A stretch of 64,000 nucleotides of DNA from an unicellular cyanobacterium SU2 (GTDB taxonomy: Bacteria > Cyanobacteriota > Cyanobacteriia > Cyanobacteriales > Microcystaceae), in assembly GCA_002110465.1 (NCBI GenBank), contig NEED01000023.1:333297-397296 (forward strand). The letters run 5' to 3'. This document shows, piece by piece, positions 43,723 to 54,176 of the stretch (position 1 is its first letter; each line of letters starts with the position of its first letter). The notes beneath the pieces are model-generated. The model worked only from the letters and a program-made list of their open reading frames with translations. It was not told the DNA's origin and made no database searches. The translations under genes and the position numbers were made by a program.

Positions 43723-45720
43723 TTAAATAACCCGTTCATTCCCTCCATCAATCGGAATTTGTGAAGCAGTCGTTTTCGCAAATAAATCACTACACATCGA
43801 CGCAACCAATTCGGCTACATCTCGACTGGTTACTTCAGTTTTAAGCACATTATTGGTTTTGTATTCTTCTACGGTTAAACCATAATGTTTCGCACGATTT
43901 TCTAGGACTTCCTCACTCCAAATTCCCGTATCAAAAACCCCGTTGGGATGAACAGAATTAAGACGAATATTGTCTTTTCCCCATTCCAAAGCTGCTACAC
44001 GAGTTAATTGATTTAATGCTGCTTTAGATGCAGAATACGCTGCTGCACCAGGGCCAGGAGCAGGAACATTTTTTGAGCCAATAATAACAACTCTTCCCCC
44101 GTTAGGAGCTAACTTTAAAAAGGGATGACACTCACGCATCAACACTAAATTGGCATCCAAATTAATCCCCATAACTTTGCGCCATTTGTCTGTAGAAAGA
44201 TCTTTGATGGCACATCCTGGCAGGAAAATTCCCGCATTGAGAATTAACATATCTAAACCACCAAACTTGCTAATAGCAGTTTCTAAGGCGGTTTGAATTG
44301 CTGTTTCATTAGTCACATCACAGGGAATGCCCAGAAAATCAGGGCGTTTGTCTAAATCTGCGATCGCTGAAAGCGCGCCTCCGGCGATCGCCTCATTAAT
44401 ATCCAGTCCCACAACAGCCGCCCCCCGTTGTAAGAGAGACTCGACACAAGCTTTACCAATTCCTGATGCAGCCCCCGTCACTAAGGCGACTTCCCCTGTG
44501 AACATTGGAGGTTTACCTCCCTTGGCTAATTTGGCCTGTTCTAATTCCCAATACTCCACATTAAATAGATCTTGCGGACTTAAAGCTTGATATCCTCCCA
44601 CGACTGTAGCCCGTTCGATAATCTCAATGGTATGGTGGTAAATATCGGCTACAATGGCTGCTGCTTTAGCATTACGACCAATGGTAGACATTCCCAATTT
44701 CGGGTCGAGAATGACCCGTGGAGCGGGATCTAGCATCGTTTTCGGTTCTTTCCCTTGGGTAACATGGGTCTCAAAATACTGTTGATAATCTTTCACATAC
44801 CCTTCTACATCCCGTCCCAATAAAGGTACACGCTTTGTCCGAATGACATGATCAGGAGTCGCTGGCCCCTGTTGAGAAATTTCTCCAATATCCTTGCGTT
44901 GGGCAAAAGCTAGAGTTTTCGGGTTACGATGCAAGGATGCAATGATAGGAAACCCGGCTGCTTGAGAAACTTGATATCGTAATTCAGCTAAAGCATAACT
45001 AAGGGGTTTTTCCTCTTGAATAACAGGGGTTTGGGGGATATCCCACGCGTTATGTTGTTTTAGATAATTCTCTGCTTGACTGACTAACTCAATCATCCGT
45101 TCATAGGATTCTTTGGCGGTTTCTCCAAAAGAAAAAATTCCATGATTCATTAATACCATGCCAATGGTTTGTTTTCCAGCTTCGGTGGTGAATTTTTCGG
45201 CGCACAGACGAGCTAAGTCAAAACCAGGCATAATGTAGGGAATTATAACAACGCGATCGCCATAAATTTCCTCTATTCGTTCCCAACCTGTCGGGGTATT
45301 GGTGATCGTCACTACTGCATCGGCGTGGGTATGATCAACGTATTTGTAAGGAAGACTTGCATGGAGAATGGTTTCTACCGACGGAGATGGCGCACTGGCG
45401 CGGATCATCTGGGTTTTGAGTTCATTCACCATCTGGGAGTCTGACAACGCTTGAAGTTTGGCTAATTTGAGGAGATGAGCCATCCGTACTGGAGAAAAAC
45501 CTCCTTCTTCGATAGTAGCTAAATCCCAACCACTCCCTTTAACGTAGAGAATCTCTTCTGTTGCACCGACCAAATTTTCTTGGGTAATTTTAACCGAAGT
45601 ATTCCCCCCCCCATGCAACACTAAAGAGGGATTTTGTCCTAATAATCGAGACGTATAGACTCTGAGAGCAAGATCACCTTTATATTTGGCTGCTTCCTGG
45701 TCATTCCACAAACTTTCCAT
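43723..45720 (-). CDS. Bifunctional class II aldolase / short-chain dehydrogenase (rhamnulose-1-phosphate aldolase/alcohol dehydrogenase type)
   Basis: Protein of 665 residues. Residues 1-400 are a class II aldolase: the phosphate loop LVLHGGGNTSVK, metal ligands in YVDHTHADAVVTI and MNHGIFSFG. Residues about 410-665 are a short-chain dehydrogenase with VTGAASGIGKA for NAD, LNAGIFLPG, and the catalytic YSASKAALNQL. This fusion in other bacteria cleaves L-rhamnulose-1-phosphate and handles the lactaldehyde formed. In cyanobacteria the actual substrate is unproven. The start codon ATG at 45720 gives the usual N-terminus. Confidence 0.9.
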   Translation of the reverse strand: MESLWNDQEAAKYKGDLALRVYTSRLLGQNPSLVLHGGGNTSVKITQENLVGATEEILYVKGSGWDLATIEEGGFSPVRMAHLLKLAKLQALSDSQMVNELKTQMIRASAPSPSVETILHASLPYKYVDHTHADAVVTITNTPTGWERIEEIYGDRVVIIPYIMPGFDLARLCAEKFTTEAGKQTIGMVLMNHGIFSFGETAKESYERMIELVSQAENYLKQHNAWDIPQTPVIQEEKPLSYALAELRYQVSQAAGFPIIASLHRNPKTLAFAQRKDIGEISQQGPATPDHVIRTKRVPLLGRDVEGYVKDYQQYFETHVTQGKEPKTMLDPAPRVILDPKLGMSTIGRNAKAAAIVADIYHHTIEIIERATVVGGYQALSPQDLFNVEYWELEQAKLAKGGKPPMFTGEVALVTGAASGIGKACVESLLQRGAAVVGLDINEAIAGGALSAIADLDKRPDFLGIPCDVTNETAIQTALETAISKFGGLDMLILNAGIFLPGCAIKDLSTDKWRKVMGINLDANLVLMRECHPFLKLAPNGGRVVIIGSKNVPAPGPGAAAYSASKAALNQLTRVAALEWGKDNIRLNSVHPNGVFDTGIWSEEVLENRAKHYGLTVEEYKTNNVLKTEVTSRDVAELVASMCSDLFAKTTASQIPIDGGNERVI

Positions 45721-46242
45721 AACGTTTTAACAAACTTCGGTTTAAGGTTAGGATTGAGTTTCATCATTTATTTCAGTCTATAGCATTTTCACTGGCGTTG
45801 AAAGTTTTTATCGAGGGAATGGAAGTTTATTGAGGAATTGAGAATTTAGATGAAGATTAAGAGAATATTTCTTAACTTTAAGACAATCTTATTCTAATTA
45901 GTTGTTTTTGGTGTGCGCTCAATATTCTGTCACTTTCATTTTCTTTAAGTAATTTTCTGATGTTCTACTAGGAACTGGGTTAAGGAGAAATACTCAGATA
46001 ATCAGTTATTGTTTCTGAGATATTCTGTGAAACTTCAGGGGAAGTGGGGAAATTATTACTCTACAATTCTCTGATAACCACAACAGTTGAGTAATTTCTT
46101 GTTAAACGATCCCTACAATTAACTGATTGGTTCATTCTATAAGGTGAAGTTAACCATTGAGAATTCAGGGAACATGAAAAGTAAGCTACTCATCATTAAC
46201 ATTGATTAGTTTTGATAGGTAACATCCATCTTGAGATTAATT
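45721..46242. other. Long intergenic region
   Basis: About 520 AT-rich bases. I saw no gene, tandem repeat or clear terminator. It must carry the divergent promoters of the aldolase/SDR gene and of the small gene at 46243. Confidence 0.4.
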
Positions 46243-46521
46243 ATGAAGACCTTAATTGCTCACATTCAGCTACAAGCAATACTTCACCAAATTCAAGCAG
46301 AAACAGCAACTGAATATCTTGAGCTTAATATAGCTCGAAATACTGGTTTAATTTCGTCAGATGAATATGCAGAGACCTTATGGATGATAACAGCCTCTAT
46401 AGTTAATTCTGAACACGAATGGCAACAACATGAACAATTCTCTCAAGTGGTGACAACCCTAGTCAATGAATACTATCTTAGTTTTATCGTTTCAGATATT
46501 GGGGAGTTCAGAGATATTTAG
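46243..46521 (+). CDS. Hypothetical helical protein of 92 residues
   Basis: From the ATG at 46243 the frame reads MKTLIAHIQLQAILHQIQAE and continues as mostly alpha-helical sequence with a Q-rich N-terminal amphipathic helix and WQQHEQFSQVVTTLVNEYY. There is no signal peptide or membrane helix. A TTG four codons upstream is a less likely start. No family was recognised. A seven-base stem (GGAGTTC / GAACTCC) spans the stop codon at 46503-46527. Confidence 0.5.
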   Translation: MKTLIAHIQLQAILHQIQAETATEYLELNIARNTGLISSDEYAETLWMITASIVNSEHEWQQHEQFSQVVTTLVNEYYLSFIVSDIGEFRDI

Positions 46522-46594
46522 AACTCCTATCAGATCAACTCAACTATAATTGATACGGATCTTGAAACATTGAGAACAGTGTCTAGTCTATAGG

Positions 46595-47341
46595 TTACTT
46601 GAGTAATTCATTCGCTAAGGCTAAATCTACATACTGTTTGTCCTTTATTTCTCCTTTAAGTATCTCGAACGGCTGTTCAGGTTCTCCTAAATGATTAATC
46701 ACTAAAGAAGCAGTGGAAAAATCTTGATTAATCGTATAATTGTTAACAGTAACAACTGTTGTTAATCCTGCTTGGGTAGCGGCTTGTAATCCATGGGCAG
46801 AATCTTCAAAAACGAGACAAGTTTTAGGGTCTAATTGCAGTTGTTGTAAAACATAATGATAGATATCTGGGTCAGGTTTTTTTTGAGGAACAATATCTCC
46901 GGCGGCGATAACTTCAAACAAAGAAGGATCAAGATTTTTTTCTAATAAAGCCAACGCATTAGGTAAAGCACTGGTAGTGGCGATCGCTAATCGAATTCCT
47001 TGGTAGTAAGCTTCTTCAATCAACCGTTTTACACCCAACCGTAACCTAATTTCTCCCTTAGATAATAATTGATAATAATAATTGGTTTTTGCTCGATGAA
47101 GCTCAAGGATTAGCTCATCTAAATTATTACCTAACTTAGGGTGATATTGTTCAATATAAAATCTAATACGTTCTTTCCCACCAGCAACTGATAATAATTC
47201 TCCATAGAAAGAATCTGACCAATACCAGTCTAAACCAGCCTCAGCAAATGCTCGATTAAAGGCGACCCGATGGCCATCTCGTTCAGTTTCTGCTAAAGTC
47301 CCATCAACATCGAAAATTAATGCTTTAAGTAAATTATCCAT
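46595..47341 (-). CDS. HAD-superfamily phosphatase, CbbY/beta-phosphoglucomutase-like
   Basis: Protein of 248 residues from the ATG at 47341. HAD motifs are I LIFDVDGTLAETE (nucleophile and acid/base Asp), II in IATTSALPNA, III the lysine in VPQKKPDPDIY and IV in LVFEDSAHGLQAA. A helical cap sits between I and II (subclass IA). The CbbY-type start GHRVAFNRAFAEAGLDWYWS matches enzymes that remove the Rubisco inhibitor xylulose-1,5-bisphosphate in plants and proteobacteria. That role here is inferred. It is divergent from prfC. Confidence 0.85.
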   Translation of the reverse strand: MDNLLKALIFDVDGTLAETERDGHRVAFNRAFAEAGLDWYWSDSFYGELLSVAGGKERIRFYIEQYHPKLGNNLDELILELHRAKTNYYYQLLSKGEIRLRLGVKRLIEEAYYQGIRLAIATTSALPNALALLEKNLDPSLFEVIAAGDIVPQKKPDPDIYHYVLQQLQLDPKTCLVFEDSAHGLQAATQAGLTTVVTVNNYTINQDFSTASLVINHLGEPEQPFEILKGEIKDKQYVDLALANELLK

Positions 47342-47454
47342 CAATATCAATATTGGTCAATACACCTTGACCTTAACTACCGACTTCCTAGAGAAGGTTA
47401 TATCATGTAAAAGTAACAGATTAGTAGCCTTATCTAGAAAGACTCCCCCAAAGA

Positions 47455-49077
47455 ATGTCCAGCGAAATTCAGACAGAAATTCAAGAAGCCGTAGAAAGAC
47501 GACGCAACTTTGCCATTATCTCCCACCCTGACGCGGGAAAAACAACCTTAACCGAAAAACTGTTACTGTATGGAGGGGCAATTCACCAAGCAGGGGCGGT
47601 CAAAGCCAGAAGAGATCAGCGTAAAGCAACTTCTGACTGGATGGAAATGGAAAAACAACGGGGAATCTCTATTACCTCTACGGTACTGCAATTTGAGTAT
47701 AGAAACTTTCAGATTAATCTCCTAGATACCCCTGGACACCAAGACTTTAGTGAAGATACCTATCGGACTTTAGCAGCGGCTGATAATGCGGTAATGTTGA
47801 TCGATGCAGCCAAAGGACTAGAACCCCAAACCCGTAAACTGTTTGAAGTTTGTCGTCTGCGGGGACTCCCTATCTTTACCTTTATCAACAAACTTGATCG
47901 CCCCACCAGAGAACCCTTAGAATTACTCGATGAAATTGAACAGGAATTAGGATTACAAACCTACGCCGTCAATTGGCCAATTGGGACAGGCGATCGCTTC
48001 CAAGGCGTTTTTGATCGTCGTCAACAAGCCATACACCTGTTTAAACGTCGCGCCCACGGTAGTCAGCAGGCTCAGGAAACCGCCATTAAGCTTGGCGACC
48101 CCAAAATCGAAGAATATCTCGATCAAGAGCTTTATTACCAACTGAAAGAAGAGTTAGAAATTCTTGAAGAATTGGGAGCCGATCTAGATTTAGAAACTCT
48201 CCATAAAGGCCAAATGACTCCCGTATTTTTCGGCTCAGCCATGACTAACTTTGGAGTGCAGTTATTCCTTGAAGCCTTTCTAGAATATGCCCTAAAACCT
48301 GAAGGACGGAATTCTTCGGTGGGAGTAGTAGACCCTACCCATCCCGAATTTAGTGGGTTTGTGTTCAAATTACAAGCTAATATGGATCCCAAACACCGCG
48401 ATCGCGTAGCCTTTGTGCGAGTCTGTACCGGCAAATTTGAAAAAGACATGACCGTCAGCCATGCTAGAACTGGAAAAACCGTCCGTTTATCCCGTCCTCA
48501 GAAATTATTTGCTCAAGATCGGGCTTCTATTGAAGAAGCTTATGGCGGGGATGTGATCGGGTTAAATAATCCAGGGGTCTTTGCGATCGGCGACACGATT
48601 TATAACGGAAAAAAATTAGAGTACGAAGGAATCCCTTGTTTTTCTCCTGAAATGTTTGCTTATCTCAAAAATCCCAACCCCTCCAAATTTAAGCAATTCC
48701 AAAAAGGGATTCAGGAATTACGCGAAGAAGGGGCGATCCAAATTATGTATTCTACCGATGACTTTAAACGAGATCCGATCCTAGCGGCGGTAGGACAATT
48801 ACAATTTGAAGTGGTTCAGTTTCGGATGTTAAGTGAATATGGAGTAGAAACGCGATTAGAGCCCCTTCCCTATAGTGTTGCTCGTTGGGTAACAGGCGGT
48901 TGGAAAGCGTTAGAAAAAGCGGGACGAATTTTTAACACCATTGCGGTCAAAGATAATTGGGGTCGTCCTGTATTGCTATTTAAGAACGAGTGGAATTTAC
49001 AACAAATTCAAGGGGATAAACCAGAATTAGGATTAAGTGCTATTGCGCCAGTGGGAGCGGGTATTCAACCTAATTAA
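47455..49077 (+). CDS. prfC: Peptide chain release factor 3
   Basis: Translational GTPase of 540 residues that recycles RF1/RF2 from the ribosome after termination. G-domain motifs are G1 [16 protein letters not shown]3 [16 protein letters not shown] and G4 [12 protein letters not shown]. The N-terminal [20 protein letters not shown] and the C-terminal block with [18 protein letters not shown] are RF3-specific. Length is as in other bacteria. The ATG start follows a weak ribosome binding site. No operon partner is seen. Confidence 0.95.
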   Translation: MSSEIQTEIQEAVERRRNFAIISHPDAGKTTLTEKLLLYGGAIHQAGAVKARRDQRKATSDWMEMEKQRGISITSTVLQFEYRNFQINLLDTPGHQDFSEDTYRTLAAADNAVMLIDAAKGLEPQTRKLFEVCRLRGLPIFTFINKLDRPTREPLELLDEIEQELGLQTYAVNWPIGTGDRFQGVFDRRQQAIHLFKRRAHGSQQAQETAIKLGDPKIEEYLDQELYYQLKEELEILEELGADLDLETLHKGQMTPVFFGSAMTNFGVQLFLEAFLEYALKPEGRNSSVGVVDPTHPEFSGFVFKLQANMDPKHRDRVAFVRVCTGKFEKDMTVSHARTGKTVRLSRPQKLFAQDRASIEEAYGGDVIGLNNPGVFAIGDTIYNGKKLEYEGIPCFSPEMFAYLKNPNPSKFKQFQKGIQELREEGAIQIMYSTDDFKRDPILAAVGQLQFEVVQFRMLSEYGVETRLEPLPYSVARWVTGGWKALEKAGRIFNTIAVKDNWGRPVLLFKNEWNLQQIQGDKPELGLSAIAPVGAGIQPN

Positions 49078-49192
49078 GCTTACTCAATAAAATCTCTCCA
49101 ACCACATTTATCACTCAATTTTTGGGTTGGGGAGTTAGAAATAATTAAAAGAATACCGCACTATGAGATTACGACCCGAAGAAAGAATAAAT

Positions 49193-49240
49193 AAACCCTA
49201 AAGGGTTTAGCTAAAAAACAAAGCCCGCCTTCGCGGACTT
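49193..49240. repeat. Extragenic palindromes between prfC and the transporter gene
   Basis: A palindrome AAACCCTAAAGGGTTT is followed by a hairpin AGCCCGC-CTTC-GCGGACT (one mismatch). The second hairpin occurs, perfect and inverted, at 63347-63364. This looks like a dispersed extragenic repeat family. Confidence 0.75.
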
Positions 49241-49270
49241 AATCATTAACAATAAAGTATTTAGCTATAA

Positions 49271-50086
49271 TTAACTATGTACTAAAACGCCTAACCCAAT
49301 TAAAATAATGCCAATTAATTTACGTTCTTGGATCTTTTCTTTCAAGAAATATTTAGCCCCAAACATACTCATCACATAAGTTAAAGCAGTTGCCGGACGA
49401 ACAAAACTAATATCAGCCCAAGTCAACACAGTAATAAAACAGAAAAACGCAATTCCTTGACAAGTAATACCACTAATAATCATCGGATTAGTAATAATTT
49501 TAATCACTAACTTAACCGTAGATTTAAAATGTAAATTCTCTATCTTACCAATTTTCTTCATTCCTAATGCTAATAGTAAATCTCCTGCTGAATCTGACAA
49601 AGAAATTCCTAAAACGGCCAACCAAGATTTAGAAATGATCGCATTAAATGGAAATAGAAACAAAGGGAAATTTTGGGGAGTTATGTTTTTACCATGAGAA
49701 ACTTGGGCAGTTTGACTATCACTTAATCCAACAAAGAATACACCAAAAGCGATTAATAAAGTGCTTGACCAACGAATTAAAGACACGCTTTCTCCCAAAA
49801 ATAACCAAGCAAATATACCATTCAAAACATAGCTTGAGGCATGAATTGGTAATACATAACTGAGATCTAAGTCAGAAATCGCTGTTAAATAAAGACCTAA
49901 TGAAATAATTAAAACACTAATTCCTAAAATAATCCAAATATTCGTTAAAACATAAGTAATCAAATGAGGTATAATTAAAGGGTTGGACAAATCAAAAACC
50001 CCAAAATCCTTCATCCCTCGACTCAGTAAAATATCCCCAAATACCTGAGTTAATGCTAGACAGGTTAGTAAAATAAAAACTTTCAC
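49271..50086 (-). CDS. EamA/DMT-superfamily membrane transporter
   Basis: Protein of 271 residues made of two repeats, each with four or five transmembrane helices, as in the drug/metabolite transporter superfamily. The first half has LDLSYVLPIHASSYVLNGIF and LFLGESVSLIRW; the second has ADISFVRPATALTYVMSMFG and KYFLKEKIQERKLIG. In each half a conserved glutamate or lysine-glutamate pair precedes the last helix. It resembles EamA proteins in cyanobacterial genomes. Substrate is unknown. Palindromic repeats lie just downstream. Confidence 0.75.
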   Translation of the reverse strand: MKVFILLTCLALTQVFGDILLSRGMKDFGVFDLSNPLIIPHLITYVLTNIWIILGISVLIISLGLYLTAISDLDLSYVLPIHASSYVLNGIFAWLFLGESVSLIRWSSTLLIAFGVFFVGLSDSQTAQVSHGKNITPQNFPLFLFPFNAIISKSWLAVLGISLSDSAGDLLLALGMKKIGKIENLHFKSTVKLVIKIITNPMIISGITCQGIAFFCFITVLTWADISFVRPATALTYVMSMFGAKYFLKEKIQERKLIGIILIGLGVLVHS

Positions 50087-50196
50087 AGTTATTAATAAGT
50101 TCGGTGATTAGTGGCTAATTGGTCCTGAATAAGATCCTTAGTAATGATAATGATGGGTGATCATACAAATAAGTGCCGATAAACTTTAGATTTTTC

Positions 50197-50811
50197 TCAA
50201 GATTCTTCTGACTCGATAGGAATTTGAATTTCACTGCGTTTGATAGCATCAGGGGTGTAAGGACCATCATAGAAAAAACGACGGGGATTTCCCACAACAC
50301 GATATTGGGGATGTTGTCCCAACCAGTGTGTTAAGCGTTTTAGGTTTTCTTGATAATTCTGGTAATTATAACCCCCTTGTAGTCCTATGCTAACCACCAT
50401 CATTGGGGGAACATCTTCTACCTCAATATTTTGGGCAACTTCTGTGGGGTAAATATCTGTGGTACGGTACAGGAAAGACACTTGTGCCATCCCTGCCTCA
50501 TTCAAAGTATCTTTCCCTTCTAAAGTGCTGCTAGGATAGCGGGTTTCTACCGGAGCCGTCATCGAAATCTCATTAGAGCTAATATGCTGATAGAGAGGGT
50601 AAAAAGCTCGATTAGCCGCCTCAGATAATTTTCCCTGATAGCGATAGGTAGCACGGCGATATCCTGGATATTGTTTAACCTCGATTGTGCCTGGAGCAGT
50701 AGGATTCGGGAAACCTTGGGGTAAAGGTGCGCTACTGGCTTGATAAACACCAAACCCTACAGCGGCGATCGCCACTACCCCGACGAACAAGAAAAGATGA
50801 TGAATTTTCAT
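50197..50811 (-). CDS. SOUL family heme-binding protein
   Basis: Protein of 204 residues from the ATG at 50811. An N-terminal membrane anchor or signal (HHLFLFVGVVAIAAVGFGVY) precedes the SOUL domain: TIEVKQYPGYRRATYRYQGK, ISMTAPVETRYPSS, ending GNPRRFFYDGPYTP. SOUL proteins bind tetrapyrroles, probably in the periplasm or thylakoid lumen here. It lies 14 bases after the TPR gene on the same strand and is likely co-transcribed with it. Confidence 0.85.
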   Translation of the reverse strand: MKIHHLFLFVGVVAIAAVGFGVYQASSAPLPQGFPNPTAPGTIEVKQYPGYRRATYRYQGKLSEAANRAFYPLYQHISSNEISMTAPVETRYPSSTLEGKDTLNEAGMAQVSFLYRTTDIYPTEVAQNIEVEDVPPMMVVSIGLQGGYNYQNYQENLKRLTHWLGQHPQYRVVGNPRRFFYDGPYTPDAIKRSEIQIPIESEES

Positions 50812-50824
50812 GGATGCCAAAAAA

Positions 50825-51745
50825 TTAGAGTGTATCACTATTAGGCTTGCTGGCTAATTTCTCCATCTCTAGTTGTACCTTATTGTGATCATGACGCAAG
50901 GAGGTTTGAACCGGAGCCGATAATTGATCTATTTTGATCATCGCCTGTTCAAAATAGGTAAATGCCTCTTGAAGATTGCCCGAATTTTGATTTTTAATGC
51001 CGATATTCAGAAGAATTTGACCTTTAAGATACTGAACTTCTGGGTTGTCAGGATTACTCTCTAATGCTTTTTCAATAAATTCTAGAGCCTTATCATACTC
51101 TTTTAAATCCCGATAGGCGGCGGATAAAGCGCGACTCACCATATAATCAGGAGCAGCATATTTTTCAAAACGAGCGATCGCATCTTCAGGGCTAGAAAAG
51201 GGCAAATTAACCGCTAAAATCAAATCAAGATAGCCTTTAAGCAGATTTAATTCAGGATCATTCGGAGCTTGTTTTTCAGCTTCATCAAGATAACTAAACA
51301 CTTCAGGCAGTTTCTGAACTGCCCCAATCGCCCCTTTTGTTTTAAACGTATAAGCTCCTTCGAGAAAATGCCCTACTGCTAAATAAAGATTACCCCGCAA
51401 GGGATCTTCATCAAGGAGTTGTTGAGCCGCTTTTAAGGTCTGTTGGGCATAAGTATTCATTCCCTCCAAATCCCCATTAGAATAAGCTAAAGATGCCCGC
51501 ATAGCATGAGCTAAAGGTTCATTAGCTTCTATCTCAACCGCTTCTTCGAGATAGATTTGAGCTTTAGGATAATTTCCTTCGTGAAAGACAGCGACAAAGG
51601 CTGCTTCTGTTTGATCACCGATATTACGGGGGTTATTACTACGGAAGGGATCACCCGCTAAAGAAGGACTTCCCCCTAAACTTAAGGCAATGGTAAAGGC
51701 TACAGATACAGATATCTGTTTAAATTTAATCAGCCTCGCTCTCAT
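50825..51745 (-). CDS. TPR-repeat secreted protein (Sll0314/Alr1548 type)
   Basis: Protein of 306 residues from the ATG at 51745, chosen because CAGGAG lies nine bases upstream and a typical signal peptide follows (MRARLIKFKQISVSVAFTIA, cleavage after SLA). The mature part consists of TPR-like helical pairs. The clearest TPR units are DYMVSRALSAAYRDLKEYDK and ALESNPDNPEVQYLKGQILL. Protein-protein interaction in the periplasm or lumen is expected. Downstream at 14 bases is the SOUL gene. Confidence 0.85.
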   Translation of the reverse strand: MRARLIKFKQISVSVAFTIALSLGGSPSLAGDPFRSNNPRNIGDQTEAAFVAVFHEGNYPKAQIYLEEAVEIEANEPLAHAMRASLAYSNGDLEGMNTYAQQTLKAAQQLLDEDPLRGNLYLAVGHFLEGAYTFKTKGAIGAVQKLPEVFSYLDEAEKQAPNDPELNLLKGYLDLILAVNLPFSSPEDAIARFEKYAAPDYMVSRALSAAYRDLKEYDKALEFIEKALESNPDNPEVQYLKGQILLNIGIKNQNSGNLQEAFTYFEQAMIKIDQLSAPVQTSLRHDHNKVQLEMEKLASKPNSDTL

Positions 51746-51882
51746 AGCTTTACTCCTGACAACACACAATTGTAAAGTTAATGGTAAACACTCAATATTG
51801 ATATTGATGCTAGCAAAAATCTGTCAGAATAAAAGAATAATTTTTTATTGTTTTTACTTTAAGTATCTCTTTGCCCGTTTGA

Positions 51883-52542
51883 ATGCTCTATCTCAAAAAT
51901 GTAGTTTATCATCCGCCGGCGACCTTAACTCCTATTTTAAAGGAAGCTAACCTAGAACTTGCCCCTCAAGAATTAGGGTTGATTATTGGTCCTTCTGGTT
52001 CAGGTAAAACGACCTTGTTAGAAATTTTGGCAGGATTAGCTGAAAAAACCAAAGGGGATATTTTTTGGGGATCTCAAGAACTGACATCTCTAGAATTACA
52101 ACAATTAGGGGGGTTAGTCTTTCAGTTTCCCCAACGACATTTTTGTGGTAGCACTATTTTAGAAGAATTACGCTTAGGCCATCCAGAAATTAGTTCTGAG
52201 CGCATTAAAATTGCTTTACAAGAAGTTGGGTTAGATCATATTCCTTTAACTCAGTCTCCCCATGCTCTCAGTGGTGGACAACAGCGTAGACTAGCTTTAG
52301 CAGTCCAGTTGATTCGTCAACCCAATTTACTGCTTTTAGATGAACCAACCGCCGGATTAGATTGGTCGATGCGTCACCAGTTAGCTAAGTTGTTAGCTAA
52401 GCTCAAAGGTCACTGGACTTTGTTAGTGGTGAGTCATGATCCAGGGGAGTTGTTGGCGATCGCTGATCGCTGTTGGAAGATTCACCAAGGACACCTAGAA
52501 TCAGTGAATCCTGCTATGTTGAAATCCCAAGAAAATTCATGA
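51883..52542 (+). CDS. ABC-transporter ATP-binding protein
   Basis: Protein of 219 residues. Walker A is IGPSGSGKTTLLEILAGL, Q-loop VFQFPQRHF, the signature ALSGGQQRRLALAVQLI, and Walker B LLLLDEPTAGLDW, with the H-loop VVSHD. The VFQFPQ form and short length resemble energy-coupling factor type ATPases (CbiO/EcfA). The next gene overlaps it by four bases and encodes a small membrane protein, so the pair may work together. Substrate is not known; no binding protein is nearby. Confidence 0.88.
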   Translation: MLYLKNVVYHPPATLTPILKEANLELAPQELGLIIGPSGSGKTTLLEILAGLAEKTKGDIFWGSQELTSLELQQLGGLVFQFPQRHFCGSTILEELRLGHPEISSERIKIALQEVGLDHIPLTQSPHALSGGQQRRLALAVQLIRQPNLLLLDEPTAGLDWSMRHQLAKLLAKLKGHWTLLVVSHDPGELLAIADRCWKIHQGHLESVNPAMLKSQENS

Positions 52543-52943
52543 AACATCCTACTACCATATTGAATCAACAAGTTCAACGTTTATATCAACTCAATCTTTA
52601 TCGTCGCTGGTTATTCGTTATCTTAGCTTGGTTAACCTTGGGTTTATTTTCTCTTTGGCAATTACGAAGAGAATTTGAATTATGGCATGAACATTTTACC
52701 TGGGTTGCTGTGCGTTATGGATTGGCTTTTAATTTAATTTCGGCGTTTAGTTTATTCTTTTGTATTGGAATTACTGGCGCGGTTTTAGTGTGGCAAAGTA
52801 CCCATATTCTTCGTGGACTCTCTCCGAGGGAAAAGCTACGTCTCGAAAATCAGCTTAAAAAAATTAAGCAACTCAAACCGAGTCATCCGTTACGAAAATG
52901 GATTTTTAGTGACGCAAGTCGCCAGTCAGAAATAGGCAGTTAA
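52539..52943 (+). CDS. Small membrane protein paired with the ABC ATPase
   Basis: Protein of 134 residues from the ATG at 52539, which overlaps the preceding TGA (ATGA), a sign of translational coupling. Two transmembrane helices are predicted (YRRWLFVILAWLTLGLFSLW and LAFNLISAFSLFFCIGITGA), with a basic, soluble C-terminus. I do not recognise a family. It may be a membrane partner of the ATPase or a separate protein. The frame is open 22 codons upstream within the ATPase gene, which is not a likely start. Confidence 0.7.
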   Translation: MKHPTTILNQQVQRLYQLNLYRRWLFVILAWLTLGLFSLWQLRREFELWHEHFTWVAVRYGLAFNLISAFSLFFCIGITGAVLVWQSTHILRGLSPREKLRLENQLKKIKQLKPSHPLRKWIFSDASRQSEIGS

Positions 52944-53090
52944 AAGTGAATTCTAGAACCTTAAGGATTAATTCCCCAGATAAAGGTCTAAAGCATTTTC
53001 ATTCATGAAGAAAAGTTTAGGAAATTCATCATCTTTGATTTCTCTGGCTGTACACAGAAGTTAAACTTATTACTTATTATTTAAAACTTA

Positions 53091-53708
53091 TTACTTGTGA
53101 AGCCAAAACTGTGTGACTCGATAGCCTAATTCTTCTAACATTTGTCTAAGTAAAGGAAGACTTAAACCAATAACATTACTATGACACCCTTCAATTTTTT
53201 CGATGAATAAAGCCCCTTTGCCTTCTAAAGCAAAACAGCCCGCACAATTAAGGGGTTCGCCACTATTAACATAAGCTTCAATAGTAGCATTATCTAAATT
53301 AGCAAAATACACTTGAGTAATACCGCAGCGAATGAGGGTTTTTTGTTGTTTTTGATCAATAATCGTGTGACCAGTATATAAAGTTCCTTGATGTCCTCGC
53401 ATTTTTTGCCAACGGGCGATCGCCTCTTCAGGAGAGCCAGGTTTTCCGTAAATTTCCCCTCCCACCACTAATAAAGAATCTCCCCCAAAAATCAGGCAAT
53501 CTTGAAAGTAAGGGGCGACAGTTTTAGCTTTACAATGGGCTAGGGTTTGAACTAATTCGATAGGGTCTTCACATTGTATTTGGGATTCATCGAACTGACT
53601 ATGACGAACAATGGGATCGATGCCAACGGTTTGTAACAGTTTGCGACGCGCTGGAGAGGCAGAAGCAAGGACAAAAGCCCCAGGAGTTAGAAGAGAAGAT
53701 ATGACCAT
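53091..53708 (-). CDS. Maf family nucleotide pyrophosphatase
   Basis: Protein of 205 residues from the ATG at 53708 ([20 protein letters not shown]). Family motifs are [16 protein letters not shown], the catalytic region [33 protein letters not shown] and [26 protein letters not shown]. Maf proteins hydrolyse non-canonical nucleoside triphosphates such as dTTP/UTP or modified forms and can arrest septation. It is monocistronic as seen here. Confidence 0.92.
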   Translation of the reverse strand: MVISSLLTPGAFVLASASPARRKLLQTVGIDPIVRHSQFDESQIQCEDPIELVQTLAHCKAKTVAPYFQDCLIFGGDSLLVVGGEIYGKPGSPEEAIARWQKMRGHQGTLYTGHTIIDQKQQKTLIRCGITQVYFANLDNATIEAYVNSGEPLNCAGCFALEGKGALFIEKIEGCHSNVIGLSLPLLRQMLEELGYRVTQFWLHK

Positions 53709-53768
53709 TCTTGTAATCAATATTTTTGCCTATTGTATCCCTTCGATAACTCATCCCATATTTCCACG

Positions 53769-53872
53769 CCACCTGAAGGTGGTCATTGTTCCTCCAAAGG
53801 CTGAAGCACGTTGGTTTCCCAATGAGAATCACTATGAGGGAGGGCTAAAGCCCTTACTACGAACTTTTTTTT
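53769..53872. repeat. Cluster of extragenic palindromes before the calpain-like gene
   Basis: CCACCTGAAGGTGG (53769-53782) and GGGCTAAAGCCC (53842-53853), the second followed by a run of T. They belong to the same class as the palindromes at 49193 and 63347. The rest of 53709-54176 holds AT-rich sequence without other features. Confidence 0.7.
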
Positions 53873-54176
53873 CAGGACAAAAAAATTAAGTATTTATACT
53901 GGCGATAGTATAAAAAACACAGGGCAAAATCGTTGTATTTACTCATAATAATGTAAATAATTAATTTTTTAGCTAGATTTAGTTGATTTATATAATTAAA
54001 TGCCTTACAAACTTAAAGAGAGAATTTAATTTTCCAATTTCCTGCCTAGAAACGGGACTTTTTCATTTAGCAGATTTAAAGGAAGCCTACTGAGCGTAGA
54101 TCCTGCATAAATCTTCTAACTCCAATCTAGAGGTTCATAGAACACAAATTTATTTACCACAAGCAGAATTTTCACG